Assembly (NCBI GenBank): GCA_050015455.1 | Contig: JBEKBJ010000005.1 | Coordinates: 41,822-105,821 of the forward strand | Reading direction: 5' to 3' | Length of the DNA stretch: 64,000 nt | Origin: JAGDMS01 sp050015455 | Lineage (GTDB): Bacteria > Desulfobacterota > Binatia > HRBIN30 | Shown here: positions 1-7,972 of the stretch, piece by piece | How positions within the stretch are numbered: position 1 is the stretch's first letter | How the letters are laid out: each line of letters begins with the position of its first letter | Position numbers and translations under genes: made by a program | Notes under the pieces: generated by a model | Database searches by the model: none | Told to the model about the DNA's origin: nothing | The model's input: the letters and a program-made list of their open reading frames with translations, nothing else

Positions 1-840
1 CCCGAGGCCCGGCCCTTCGGCGTGTACGTAGGCGCCGCCGCTATCGGTTGCGATCTTCTTCAGAGTTTCATCATCGAGCCGCGACTTCACCACCTGACCT
101 TTGCGGTCTTTGACGAACGTCTGCTGCCCATCGACGGTGATCGGGATGAGGTCGCCCTCCGGCGTGCCGATGCCGACGGTGTAGATCTTGATGCCTTCGT
201 CGGCCGCCTGCTTGGCGGCCTCGTCGACCTTCCCCTCGTGGTCCTCACCGTCGGTGATGAGGATCAAGGCTTCGTGCTTGCCCTGGTGTCCTTCGAAGGC
301 CTCGATGGCGGAGCTGATGGCCTCGGCCAGCGCTGTCCCGCCTCTCGGGATGGTGCCGACGTCGATGGCGCGCAGGCTCTCCGCAAAGGCCTCATAGTCG
401 AGGGTGAGTGGGCACTGCACGAACGCCGATCCGGCGAACGCCACCAGGCCGATGCGGTCGCCATGCAATTGCTTCACCAGGTCTTGCACCGCGAGCTTGG
501 CACGCCCGAGGCGGTTGGGTTTGATGTCTTCCGCCAGCATGCTGCGCGAGGTGTCGAGCGCGACGATGATGTCGACGCCTTCGCGGTGGACTTCCTCCCA
601 GTGAAAGCCCCACTTCGGGCCGGCGAGCGCCACCACGAGAAGCGCCAACCCGGCCAGCCACAGCGCGGCACGCCAGCGCTGACGGCGCTGGTCGAGATCG
701 GGGGCCAGCGCCGGCAGCAGACGCGCCTCAGCGAAGCGCAGGAGCGCCTGGCGCCGCCGGCGCAACGCCCAGAGGAAAAAGGCCAGCGCCAGGGGGACGA
801 GCCCGACGAACCAGAGGAGAGAAGAATCACGCCAGGCCAT
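1..840 (-). CDS. BatB-like VWA-domain membrane protein (3' end off window)
   Basis: Reading leftward from an ATG at 840, 280 codons stay open to the window edge, so the C-terminus is missing. Two hydrophobic segments lie at about residues 7-24 and 56-72. They are followed by a von Willebrand A domain with a MIDAS motif DTSRS at residues 95-99 and the second MIDAS region around TDGEDHEG. Proteins of this type sit in the inner membrane with the VWA domain exposed and work with a MoxR AAA ATPase; their exact substrate is rarely known. The start overlaps the upstream VWA gene's stop by one base (TGATG), so the two are probably translationally coupled. BatB is inferred from gene order and the two N-terminal membrane segments. 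Confidence 0.85.
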   Translation of the reverse strand, partial: MAWRDSSLLWFVGLVPLALAFFLWALRRRRQALLRFAEARLLPALAPDLDQRRQRWRAALWLAGLALLVVALAGPKWGFHWEEVHREGVDIIVALDTSRSMLAEDIKPNRLGRAKLAVQDLVKQLHGDRIGLVAFAGSAFVQCPLTLDYEAFAESLRAIDVGTIPRGGTALAEAISSAIEAFEGHQGKHEALILITDGEDHEGKVDEAAKQAADEGIKIYTVGIGTPEGDLIPITVDGQQTFVKDRKGQVVKSRLDDETLKKIATDSGGAYVHAEGPGLG

Positions 841-1838
841 CACGGTAGCTTCCGCAAGCGGGTATGGCCGAGGCCGGCCTCGGCACCTAGCAGGAGCAAC
901 GCGGGAATCACGAACCACGGATAGAGCTCGGTGTAATCCAGGTAACGCGGTGCGCTGAACGTGGTCTTCTCCAAGCGGTTGATGTCGCTGTAGATCTGCT
1001 GGAGGCTGGCGGTGTCGGTGGCGCGAAAATACGTCCCGCCGGTCTTCTGCGCGATCAGCTTCAAGGTGTCTTCATCGATGTCGACCTTGATCGGTTGGTA
1101 CACCTTGTTGCCGAAGATATCGCGGGCAGGGAAGGGCGCCAGGCCGCGCGTGCCGGCGCCGATGGTGTACACCTTGATGCCCACCGCTTTCACCGCGTCG
1201 GCGGCAGTGGCGGGCGAGATCTTCCCGGCGTTGTTCTGCCCGTCGGTGAGCAAGATGATCACCTTGCTTTTGGCATCGGAGTGCTCCAGCCGGCCCGCCG
1301 CGGTAGCCAGCGCCGAACCGATCGCGGTGCCGTCCTCGATCATGCCGATCTTGGCGCGCGCCAGGTTCTGCAGGAGCCAACCGTGATCCAAGGTGAGCGG
1401 GCACTGCGTGTACGGCCGTGCGCTGAAGAGTACCAGGCCGATGCGGTCACCGGCGCGGCCGGCGACGAAATCGCGCACCACCGACTTGACCACGTCGAGG
1501 CGGCTGGCGCGCTGCCCGCTGAGAGTGAAGTCTTCCGACAACATGCTGCCCGAGATGTCGACCGCGAGCATGATGTCGATGCCCTCACCGTAGTAAGCGC
1601 TTTCCGCTTTGCCTTTCTGCGGACGGGCCAGCGCCACGACCAACAGCAGCAGTCCGAGACCCCGCAGCGCCGGCAGCAGCCAACGCCAACGGCGCACGCC
1701 CGCGTAGGGGATGCCGCGCACCAGCGCCAGCGACGGGAAACGCACCGCGGCCTCGCGTCGCCCGCGGCGTTGGAGCCAGAGAATCAGCGGCACGATAAGG
1801 ATCAGTGCCAGCAGCCACGGATCATGCAGCCGCATCAT
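840..1838 (-). CDS. BatA-like VWA-domain membrane protein
   Basis: 332 residues. Membrane segments lie at about residues 7-22 and 53-71, then a VWA domain with an intact MIDAS motif DISGS at 94-98, and a last hydrophobic segment near the C-terminus. This is the usual BatA plan: a metal-dependent protein-interaction domain anchored in the inner membrane. It lies between a BatD-like gene (17-base overlap) and the BatB-like gene (1-base overlap), so the four genes downstream of moxR form one operon. The start is one of two adjacent ATGs at 1838 and 1835; longer upstream frames read through the preceding gene and are not credible. Function in envelope stress or complex assembly is inferred from the family. 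Confidence 0.88.
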   Translation of the reverse strand: MMRLHDPWLLALILIVPLILWLQRRGRREAAVRFPSLALVRGIPYAGVRRWRWLLPALRGLGLLLLVVALARPQKGKAESAYYGEGIDIMLAVDISGSMLSEDFTLSGQRASRLDVVKSVVRDFVAGRAGDRIGLVLFSARPYTQCPLTLDHGWLLQNLARAKIGMIEDGTAIGSALATAAGRLEHSDAKSKVIILLTDGQNNAGKISPATAADAVKAVGIKVYTIGAGTRGLAPFPARDIFGNKVYQPIKVDIDEDTLKLIAQKTGGTYFRATDTASLQQIYSDINRLEKTTFSAPRYLDYTELYPWFVIPALLLLGAEAGLGHTRLRKLP

Positions 1839-2808
1839 GCACCTCGGTGTTCTGCGGACCGGCGTTGTGCGGGGCAGAGGCGACCCGTGTTTCCTCGACG
1901 AAGCGGCGCGCGGCGTTGTAGGCGCCTTCACTGTCGTCGAGACTCGGCAGGTGCCGCGCGAACTTGACCAGATCCGCCTGCGACAAGAAGTCGGCGAGCA
2001 GCCGCCGATGCGGCTGGATCAAACGGCCATCGCCGGCCACCGCCGAGAGAAACTCCTCCGTGGTCATCTCCGGCGCGCGTAGGTGGAAACGATCCTCCAG
2101 GTAGCGCCGCACGATAGCGGACAGCTGGACGTAATATTCCTCGAACTTGCCTTCATCGATGAGGTGCCGGGCCCGCAGCCGGTTGAGCGCGGCCAGTGCC
2201 GCCTCATGCGGTGGCTGCCGCGCCAGTGCCCGCTGCCGGCGCGGCCGGTTGAGGAAATAGAAGAGGCCCGCGCCGAGCAGTGCCACGACCAGAACGGCCG
2301 CCGCACCAACGCCGATCGGCCGCCAGTCGAACGGCACCTCTTCGGGTGGTTTGATGTCACGGATGTCGGCCGGGTTCTTCTCCTGTGCCAGCAAGCTGGT
2401 CACGCCCACCAGAACCTCGTTACCCTCGGCGTCACGCAGGTCCTCCCCCGGGGTGCGGTACTGCACCTTCGGGGCCGGAATCAGATGATCGCCGGTCTCG
2501 AAGATGGTGAGCGTGTACCAGCGCGAGGTGATGGTGCGGCCGTTCTCCGTGCGCGTCGGGAGTTCGCCGAAATCGCTGACCGTGAAGTCGCCAAGTTTGC
2601 CGCTGTACACGGGGATGAGGATTTCAGTGTCGGTGGCGGCGGCGACCTCGACAGTATAGCGGATCGGGTCACCGAGAGTGACCTGGCTGCGATCGACGCT
2701 GGCCTTGACGGTGACAGGGGCGGTGGCGTTGGGGGTGGGATCGGCGGCGAGGGCGGAGCCGACGATGCAGAGGGCAATCAGGATCCTTGCAGAGGCGAAG
2801 CAGCGCAT
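1822..2808 (-). CDS. BatD/DUF4381-like exported membrane protein
   Basis: 328 residues with a signal peptide (about 1-22, cleavage near ALAAD). An extracytoplasmic beta-rich region covers about residues 30-140, a single membrane segment lies at about 165-186, and a cytoplasmic helical tail includes the ALNRLRARHL and RYLEDRF stretches. This matches the BatD/DUF4381-type partner of BatA and BatB. The start at 2808 is chosen because it begins the signal peptide and is preceded by GAGAG; in-frame codons further up lie in a repeat element and encode low-quality sequence. Its 3' end overlaps the BatA-like gene. No catalytic motif is seen, so a scaffold role is likely. Confidence 0.8.
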   Translation of the reverse strand: MRCFASARILIALCIVGSALAADPTPNATAPVTVKASVDRSQVTLGDPIRYTVEVAAATDTEILIPVYSGKLGDFTVSDFGELPTRTENGRTITSRWYTLTIFETGDHLIPAPKVQYRTPGEDLRDAEGNEVLVGVTSLLAQEKNPADIRDIKPPEEVPFDWRPIGVGAAAVLVVALLGAGLFYFLNRPRRQRALARQPPHEAALAALNRLRARHLIDEGKFEEYYVQLSAIVRRYLEDRFHLRAPEMTTEEFLSAVAGDGRLIQPHRRLLADFLSQADLVKFARHLPSLDDSEGAYNAARRFVEETRVASAPHNAGPQNTEVHDAAA

Positions 2809-2841
2809 TCGAATTCTCTCGCCGGTTCGCCTCTCTTGCGA

Positions 2842-3042
2842 TCTCCCTCTCCCTTTGGAGAGTGTCGATAGATGCACGGGAGGCGGTAGGGCTGGTGACT
2901 TCCCCCTTTGAAAAAGGGGGATTGAGGGGGATTTTCTAAATGATCCGCGCCCAAATCCCTCCTGACCTCCCTTTTTCAAAGGGAGGCACCCGTTCCCGTG
3001 GCGAAAATCGACACTCCCTTTGGGAGAGGGTAGGGGTGAGGG
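2842..3042. repeat. Nested inverted repeat between DUF58 and BatD-like genes
   Basis: Two nested pairs of inverted arms. The inner arms, about 36 bases each (roughly 2898-2935 and 2953-2988), carry TTTTTCAAAGGG and pair closely but not perfectly. The outer arms (2842-2868 and 3008-3042) share CCCTTTGGGAGAG and AGTGTCGA. The spacer holds no gene. The element fills almost the whole gap inside an otherwise compact operon and could fold into a long hairpin in RNA. It resembles non-autonomous palindromic elements with no transposase; that reading is inference. Confidence 0.75.
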
Positions 3043-3073
3043 CCTGCGGCGGCGTGGAGTCCTCAGATCCATT

Positions 3074-3949
3074 TCAGTGTCGGTGCTCGCGCATGCGGAA
3101 GAAGCGTAGCAGGGCTTCGGTGTAGGGGCGATCGGTACGCACGACGATGGCGTCGACGTCGACGCCGCGCAGCATGCGCTCGCGGTCGCGACGCGCGGCA
3201 GCGGCGCGCTCCTCGAATTCGCGCCGCAGGCGGCTGTCGCCGGTGTCGAGCAAGATCTGCTCTCCGGTCTCGGCGTCTTGCAGGGCGATGAGGCCCACGT
3301 CCGGCAGCGCCAGGTCGCGCGGGTCGTCCAACACCACGGCGATGACGTCGTGGCGGCGATTGGCGATCTTCAACGCCAGGCGCACGCCCGTGTCGAGAAA
3401 GTCCGAGATGACGAAGGTGACGCAGCGCCGCTTGGTCACCCGGCTGAGGTGCTCCAGGGCGGCGGCGATGTCGGTCCCGTGTCCTTGCGGCGTAAACGAC
3501 AGCACCTCGCGGATGACGCGCAGGACATGGCGTGTCCCTTTCTTGGGGGGCAACGCCAGTTCGACGTGGTCGCTGAACATCAGCAGCCCCACCTTGTCGT
3601 TGTTGGTGATGGCGGAAAACGCGAACAATGCTGCCATCTCCGCCGCCATCTCGCTCTTCAGTTGCTTGACGGTACCGAAATGCGTCGAGGCGCTGGCGTC
3701 GACCAACAGCATGACGGTCAGCTCGCGTTCTTCGACGAAGCGCTTGACATGCGGCACCCCGGTGCGCGCGGTCACGTTCCAGTCGATGGTGCGCACGTCG
3801 TCTCCCGGCAGATAGTGCCGCACCTCCGCGAACTCCATTCCCCGCCCCTTGAACACGCTCTGGTACTGCCCGGCAAAAAGATCGCTGACCAGGTGGCTCG
3901 TCCGTATCTGAATCTTGCGGACCGCCTTGAGCTGCTCGGAAGTCAACAT
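3074..3949 (-). CDS. DUF58 protein (VWA-like), MoxR operon
   Basis: 291 residues. The family hallmark is present: the YLPGDDVRTIDW stretch at about 46-57. A degenerate VWA-like fold follows, with LLVDASAS at 81-88 in place of a full MIDAS. There is no membrane segment, so it is cytosolic. DUF58 proteins nearly always follow a moxR gene and precede bat genes, as here: moxR ends 91 bases upstream and a heptamer repeat array fills that gap. The role is probably to link the ATPase to the membrane VWA proteins; the biochemical activity is not established for the family. Confidence 0.9.
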   Translation of the reverse strand: MLTSEQLKAVRKIQIRTSHLVSDLFAGQYQSVFKGRGMEFAEVRHYLPGDDVRTIDWNVTARTGVPHVKRFVEERELTVMLLVDASASTHFGTVKQLKSEMAAEMAALFAFSAITNNDKVGLLMFSDHVELALPPKKGTRHVLRVIREVLSFTPQGHGTDIAAALEHLSRVTKRRCVTFVISDFLDTGVRLALKIANRRHDVIAVVLDDPRDLALPDVGLIALQDAETGEQILLDTGDSRLRREFEERAAAARRDRERMLRGVDVDAIVVRTDRPYTEALLRFFRMREHRH

Positions 3950-3965
3950 GATCGGTCGAAAAGAC

Positions 3966-4037
3966 GTGAGCGGTTAGGCGTGAGGCGTTAGGGGTGGGGC
4001 TCCGGACCCCTCACGCCTTACGTCTCACGCCTTACGG
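3966..4037. repeat. Heptamer-period inverted array (moxR/DUF58 gap)
   Basis: Five perfectly phased 7-base units of type GTKAGGC (from 3966) face four 7-base units of the complementary type GTAAGGC/GTGAGAC on the other strand (to 4037), with a short GC-rich turn at about 4000. The array occupies nearly all of the 91-base gap between moxR and the DUF58 gene. It could form a hairpin in the transcript. See the finding on 7-base periodic arrays. Confidence 0.85.
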
Positions 4038-4040
4038 TTT

Positions 4041-5030
4041 CTACGGCACCGGCACTCCGTCGAAGACGCTCTTCACCACGGCGTCGGCGTCGACATCTTC
4101 GGCCTCGGCTTCGTAGGTGACGATGATGCGGTGGCGCAGGACGTCGGCGCCGATGGATTTCACGTCTTGTGGCGTGACGTAACCGCGGCCCTGCAAGAAG
4201 GCGTGCGCCTTGGCGGCCAAGGTGAGATAAAGCGTCGCTCGCGGTGAGGCCCCGTATTGGATCAGCCGTTGCAAATCGAGCTTGTAGGCCGATGGGTTCC
4301 GGGTCGCGAACACCAAGTCGATGATGTAGTCCTTGATCTTGTCGTCGAGGTAAATCTGATCGACCAGATTGCGCAACCGCAAGATGTCGGCAGTGTGGAT
4401 CACGGGGCTGAGGCCGTCGCGTTGGTTCACCGAAGCCATGCGATCCAGAATCTGTCGTTCCTCTTCCTTGGACGGATAGGTGATCGACAGCTTCAGCATG
4501 AAGCGGTCGACCTGCGCTTCGGGCAGCGGATACGTGCCTTCCTGCTCGATCGGGTTCTGCGTCGCCAGGACGAGGAACGGGTCGGGCAGGGGATGGGTCT
4601 CGCTGCCGATGGTCACCTGCCGTTCCTGCATGGCTTCGAGCAGGGCGCTTTGCACCTTGGCGGGCGCGCGGTTGATTTCGTCAGCCAGGATGATGTTGGC
4701 GAAGATCGGTCCCTTCTTGGTGGTGAAGTTGCCGTCGCGCGGATTGTAGATCAGGGTGCCGATGAGGTCGGCGGGGAGCAGATCGGGCGTAAACTGTAGG
4801 CGCTGAAAGCTGGCATCGATCGTCTGCGCCAGCGTCTTCACCGACAGGGTCTTGGCCAATCCTGGCACGCCTTCGATGAGCACGTGGCCGTTGGCCAGCA
4901 GACCGATGAGTAAGCGGTCCACCAGGTAGCGTTGGCCGACGATGACACGGCCGATCTCCTCGCGCAGGCGGTACAAACACGCAGCCTCTTCCTTTACCCG
5001 GTCATTGATGGCGGTAATTCCGGCGTCCAT
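4041..5030 (-). CDS. moxR: MoxR-type AAA+ ATPase
   Basis: 329 residues. Walker A is GVPGLAKT (54-61) and Walker B is ILADEINR (about 114-121). Sensor 1 lies in the ATQNP stretch and is followed by EQEGTYPLPEAQVDRF, which is diagnostic of the MoxR subfamily. MoxR ATPases act as chaperone-like factors for VWA proteins, and the five-gene order moxR-DUF58-batD-batA-batB downstream is the standard arrangement. The start ATG at 5030 gives the usual family length. The 269 bases upstream contain no recognisable gene, so this is probably the first gene of the operon; no convincing promoter was picked out. Confidence 0.93.
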   Translation of the reverse strand: MDAGITAINDRVKEEAACLYRLREEIGRVIVGQRYLVDRLLIGLLANGHVLIEGVPGLAKTLSVKTLAQTIDASFQRLQFTPDLLPADLIGTLIYNPRDGNFTTKKGPIFANIILADEINRAPAKVQSALLEAMQERQVTIGSETHPLPDPFLVLATQNPIEQEGTYPLPEAQVDRFMLKLSITYPSKEEERQILDRMASVNQRDGLSPVIHTADILRLRNLVDQIYLDDKIKDYIIDLVFATRNPSAYKLDLQRLIQYGASPRATLYLTLAAKAHAFLQGRGYVTPQDVKSIGADVLRHRIIVTYEAEAEDVDADAVVKSVFDGVPVP

Positions 5031-5299
5031 ATCGGCTCAACCCCTCGCTCGTCGAATTCGTCCCGCGGCCCGCGGCCGACCTGAACGTGTGATAGACGCT
5101 CGTGGGGGAAGATTCTTCACGCCTCGACAGCTCCCGCGACCGCGAGAACACCGGCGCTCCGACCCCACAACGTGACACGGCATTCGTAAGCCGCTTACTT
5201 AACTACCCTCCGGACGGGGGTCAAGCGCGGCGGCGGGCGGTGAACCCACGGATGCCCGCAGTTGCAGCTGCTCACGTCGTACCTCTCCTTGCCATCCCG

Positions 5300-5594
5300 T
5301 CACCACTTCGCGTAGTGGCTCTCCGCGTATCCCAGCATTCCCGCCACGCGGATTTCCTCGCCCGCGGCGGTGACCAGACGGCCCTGATAGCGCCCCAGCA
5401 GTTGGTTGAAGTTGGAGGCGACGATCCAGGCGTTGATTCTCTCGGCGTGGCTGCCCTGCGGCTCGAAGTCGAGCTGCAAGCGGCCGTCGAACGAGCGCAA
5501 CCGGCCAGGGCCTAATCAGGTCGTTGCAGTCGTACTCGAAAACCACCGTGTCGGTGTCGTCCGCGTCGATCAATCGCCGACTTGACATGTGCAT
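5300..5594 (-). pseudogene. DUF2804 C-terminal remnant with frameshift
   Basis: Two overlapping frames together read as the last 95 or so residues of a DUF2804 protein. The first (from 5594) gives TVVFEYDCNDLIRPW. The second (ending at 5300) gives LRSFDGRLQLDF through MLGYAESHYAKW, the family's typical ending. The join falls at TGGCCGG near 5503, where removing a single C would restore a continuous PWRLRSFDG reading. The N-terminal two thirds of the family are absent. This is either an old truncated gene or a truncated gene plus a one-base sequencing error. Family assignment rests on my memory of the conserved C-terminus. Confidence 0.65.
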
Positions 5595-5661
5595 AGTTAC
5601 CCTAATTCCGGATTCCGGGTGTGCTGCGCAAGCCCAGGGGAGGGTCCGGCTGTTGTCAACC

Positions 5662-7035
5662 TCAGTTGTTCAAGGAATGCAGTGGCGCGGGCACGCGGCC
5701 CCCGTAACGGACAAAGCGGGTCGAGGCGCCTGCATGCCGGATCGGCATGATCGCGCTTTCGCCGAACAATCCACCGAACACCGCCTTCTCACCGGCCTTC
5801 TTCCCCGGCACGGGGATGAGGCGCACCGCGGTGGTCTTGTTGTTGACGACTCCAATCGCCATCTCGTCCGCAATGATTGCGGCAATTGTATCTGCACCCG
5901 TGTCGCCAGGTACCGCAATCATGTCCAGGCCGACGGAGCACACGCTGGTCATGGCCTCCAGCTTCTCCAGGCTCAGGTGCCCTTGCCCCACGGCTTCCGC
6001 CAGCGCCCGGTCTTCACAGACTGGAATGAAGGCACCGGAGAGGCCGCCGACCGACGAGGAGGCAAACAGCCCGCCCTTCTTGACCGCGTCGTTCAAGAGC
6101 GCCACGGCGGCAGTGGAGCCTGGGGCGCCGATGACTGCGATGCCCATGGTTTGTAAGATTTCGCCGACGCTGTCTCCGACGGCCGGGGTGGGCGCCAGCG
6201 ACAAATCCACGATCCCGAAATTCACACCCAGCGCCGCCGCAACCTCACGTCCGATCAATTCACCGACACGCGTCACGCGAAATGACGTCATCTTGATCTC
6301 CTCAGCGATGGCACCGAGATCGATTTGCCCTCCGCTCTTTGCCAAACGTTGCAGCGCCGATTTGACGACCCCCGGGCCGCTCACGCCGATGTTGATCACG
6401 CATTCCGGTTCCCCGTAGCCAAGGTAAGCCCCGGCCATGAAAGGGTTGTCCTCCGGCATGTTCGCGAACACCACGAGCTTGGCGCAACCGAAGCCGTCGC
6501 TGGCAGCCGTAAGCTGCGCCGTGCGCACAATCACTTCGCCCAGCATGAGAACGGCATCCATGTTGATTCCGGCCTTGGTGGACGCCACGTTCACAGAACT
6601 GCATACCCGCTCGGTCGTGGAGAGCGCTTCGGGCAGCGATTCGATGAGCGTGCGTTCGCCGGCTGTAAAACCCTTCTGCACCAGTGCCGTATAGCCACCG
6701 ACAAAGTTGACCCCGATCTCGCGGGCCGCCGCGTCCAGGGTGCACGCCACCTGAAGGAATCCGCCCATGCCCTGCGAGGCCGCGACCGCGCTGATCGGCG
6801 AAACGGCCACACGCCGATTCACGACCGGAATGCCGTAACGAGCGCCGATTCCATCGCAGACGCTGACCAGCCGCCCCGCCCAATCCAGAATCTTGCGGTG
6901 TATCTTCCGGCAAAGCTGATCGGCATCCGGAGAGGCACAGTCCATCAGATTGAGGCCCATCGTAACCGTCCGGACATCCAGGTGCTCCTTCTGGAACATG
7001 CCCAGGGTTGTCATGATGTCTTCGGATCTGAGCAT
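5662..7035 (-). CDS. UPF0210 (DUF711) family protein
   Basis: 457 residues from the ATG at 7035, which follows the ACT-domain gene's stop by four bases. The protein matches the UPF0210/DUF711 family along its whole length, including the MGLNLMDCASPD start, the NVASTKAGINMDAVLMLGE region, the PTPAVGDSVGEIL loop and the GGLSGAFIPV motif. Members resemble the glycyl-radical-like fold in structure, but no reaction has been assigned. In many bacteria and archaea it sits directly behind a small ACT-domain protein, as here, which suggests amino-acid-responsive control of an unknown metabolic step. Longer in-frame starts run into the upstream gene and are less likely. Confidence 0.9.
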   Translation of the reverse strand: MLRSEDIMTTLGMFQKEHLDVRTVTMGLNLMDCASPDADQLCRKIHRKILDWAGRLVSVCDGIGARYGIPVVNRRVAVSPISAVAASQGMGGFLQVACTLDAAAREIGVNFVGGYTALVQKGFTAGERTLIESLPEALSTTERVCSSVNVASTKAGINMDAVLMLGEVIVRTAQLTAASDGFGCAKLVVFANMPEDNPFMAGAYLGYGEPECVINIGVSGPGVVKSALQRLAKSGGQIDLGAIAEEIKMTSFRVTRVGELIGREVAAALGVNFGIVDLSLAPTPAVGDSVGEILQTMGIAVIGAPGSTAAVALLNDAVKKGGLFASSSVGGLSGAFIPVCEDRALAEAVGQGHLSLEKLEAMTSVCSVGLDMIAVPGDTGADTIAAIIADEMAIGVVNNKTTAVRLIPVPGKKAGEKAVFGGLFGESAIMPIRHAGASTRFVRYGGRVPAPLHSLNN

Positions 7036-7039
7036 TACA

Positions 7040-7621
7040 CTACCTCGAACCCATGCCCTTGTGGCGGAACTCGATCTCGCTGGTGGCCACAAAAATGTCC
7101 TCATGCTGGAGGCGGATCACCAGGTCACTGCCCAGCAGCAACCCCTCCAGGTCGATCTGCAACTGGCGGATGTCCAGGTTTCCGGGGATCGTCACTTGAC
7201 TGAGCATTACGAAGTTGTCGCCTTCGGTATAAGCGTACAGGTCCACGATGTTGATGCCGCGGCTGGACAGGTAGGAACTGATGCGGCTGATCACGCCCGG
7301 TCTGTCTTTTCCCATGATCGTGAGCACGAACTGGTCGCCGGTAACCGGCGCGGTCCGGGCGGCATCGGGGTCCCGGGGCTTTACGGACACCGCCAGTTCG
7401 CCCGGTGAGCCCGACTTCTCAACGGCCGCCTGAATCCTCTCGGCGGGCATCTCCTCTGAAAAGCTGACGGTCAAGATGATCGTGAAGTAACCGCGGAGGA
7501 CGGTTTGACTGAGCGCCTCGACGTTCCCGCGCAAGTCCAGAATGGCACGGGCCACTCCGGCGATGATGCCGACGCGGTCACGCGACATGACTGAAATGAC
7601 GAAGTCGCCGGCCATGTTCAT
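7040..7621 (-). CDS. Double ACT-domain regulatory protein
   Basis: 193 residues containing two ACT domains. The first, at about 4-80, begins FVISVMSRDRVGIIAGVARA; the second, at about 97-172, begins FVLTIMGKDRPGVISRIS. Each has the typical glycine at the ligand-binding turn. The arrangement is GcvR-like, whereas the usual partner of UPF0210 has a single ACT domain of about 90 residues. It is the first gene of a two-gene operon with the UPF0210 gene. It probably binds a small molecule such as an amino acid and controls its partner; the ligand cannot be read from sequence. Confidence 0.88.
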   Translation of the reverse strand: MNMAGDFVISVMSRDRVGIIAGVARAILDLRGNVEALSQTVLRGYFTIILTVSFSEEMPAERIQAAVEKSGSPGELAVSVKPRDPDAARTAPVTGDQFVLTIMGKDRPGVISRISSYLSSRGINIVDLYAYTEGDNFVMLSQVTIPGNLDIRQLQIDLEGLLLGSDLVIRLQHEDIFVATSEIEFRHKGMGSR

Positions 7622-7972
7622 GCCCCGGTTCTAGCAGGATGCTGAAAAACGGTTTTGGCACCCTTCGACAAGCTCAGGGTGAGCGGAAAATTCCAATGAA
7701 ATCGGGGAGGGGATCCGCTCATGCTGAGCCTGTCGAAGCATGGGGCGGGGTTCTTCAGGATCATGTTAGATCGGCCTGCAGCCATCGCTATAGATAATCG
7801 GAACGGCGCCACGCTTGTCAATCAAATGGGTCGGGTTCACGGGGCGCCTCGGCGACGGCGCGAGCCTTACGTGGGTCGGGTTTGGCTAGGCTGAGATTGT
7901 CCAGGGCCATCGCGGCGCCCCGCTGGACGCCTGCGGCGAATCCACCTACTCTGCGGCGCGTGGAGGCTGCCC
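7622..7972. repeat. Intergenic region with CTTCGAC..GCTCAGG inverted repeat
   Basis: A 351-base gap between divergent genes. At about 7659-7742 lie two inverted arms of roughly 25 bases: CCTTCGACAAGCTCAGGGTG then GAGCGGA on the left, and TCCGCTCATGCTGAGCCTG then TCGAAG on the right. About 40 bases separate them. This type of palindrome is widely dispersed in some bacterial genomes, and two more half copies occur in this window (near 11085 and inside fabD near 13728). The remaining bases to 7972 show no gene I can support. Confidence 0.7.
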
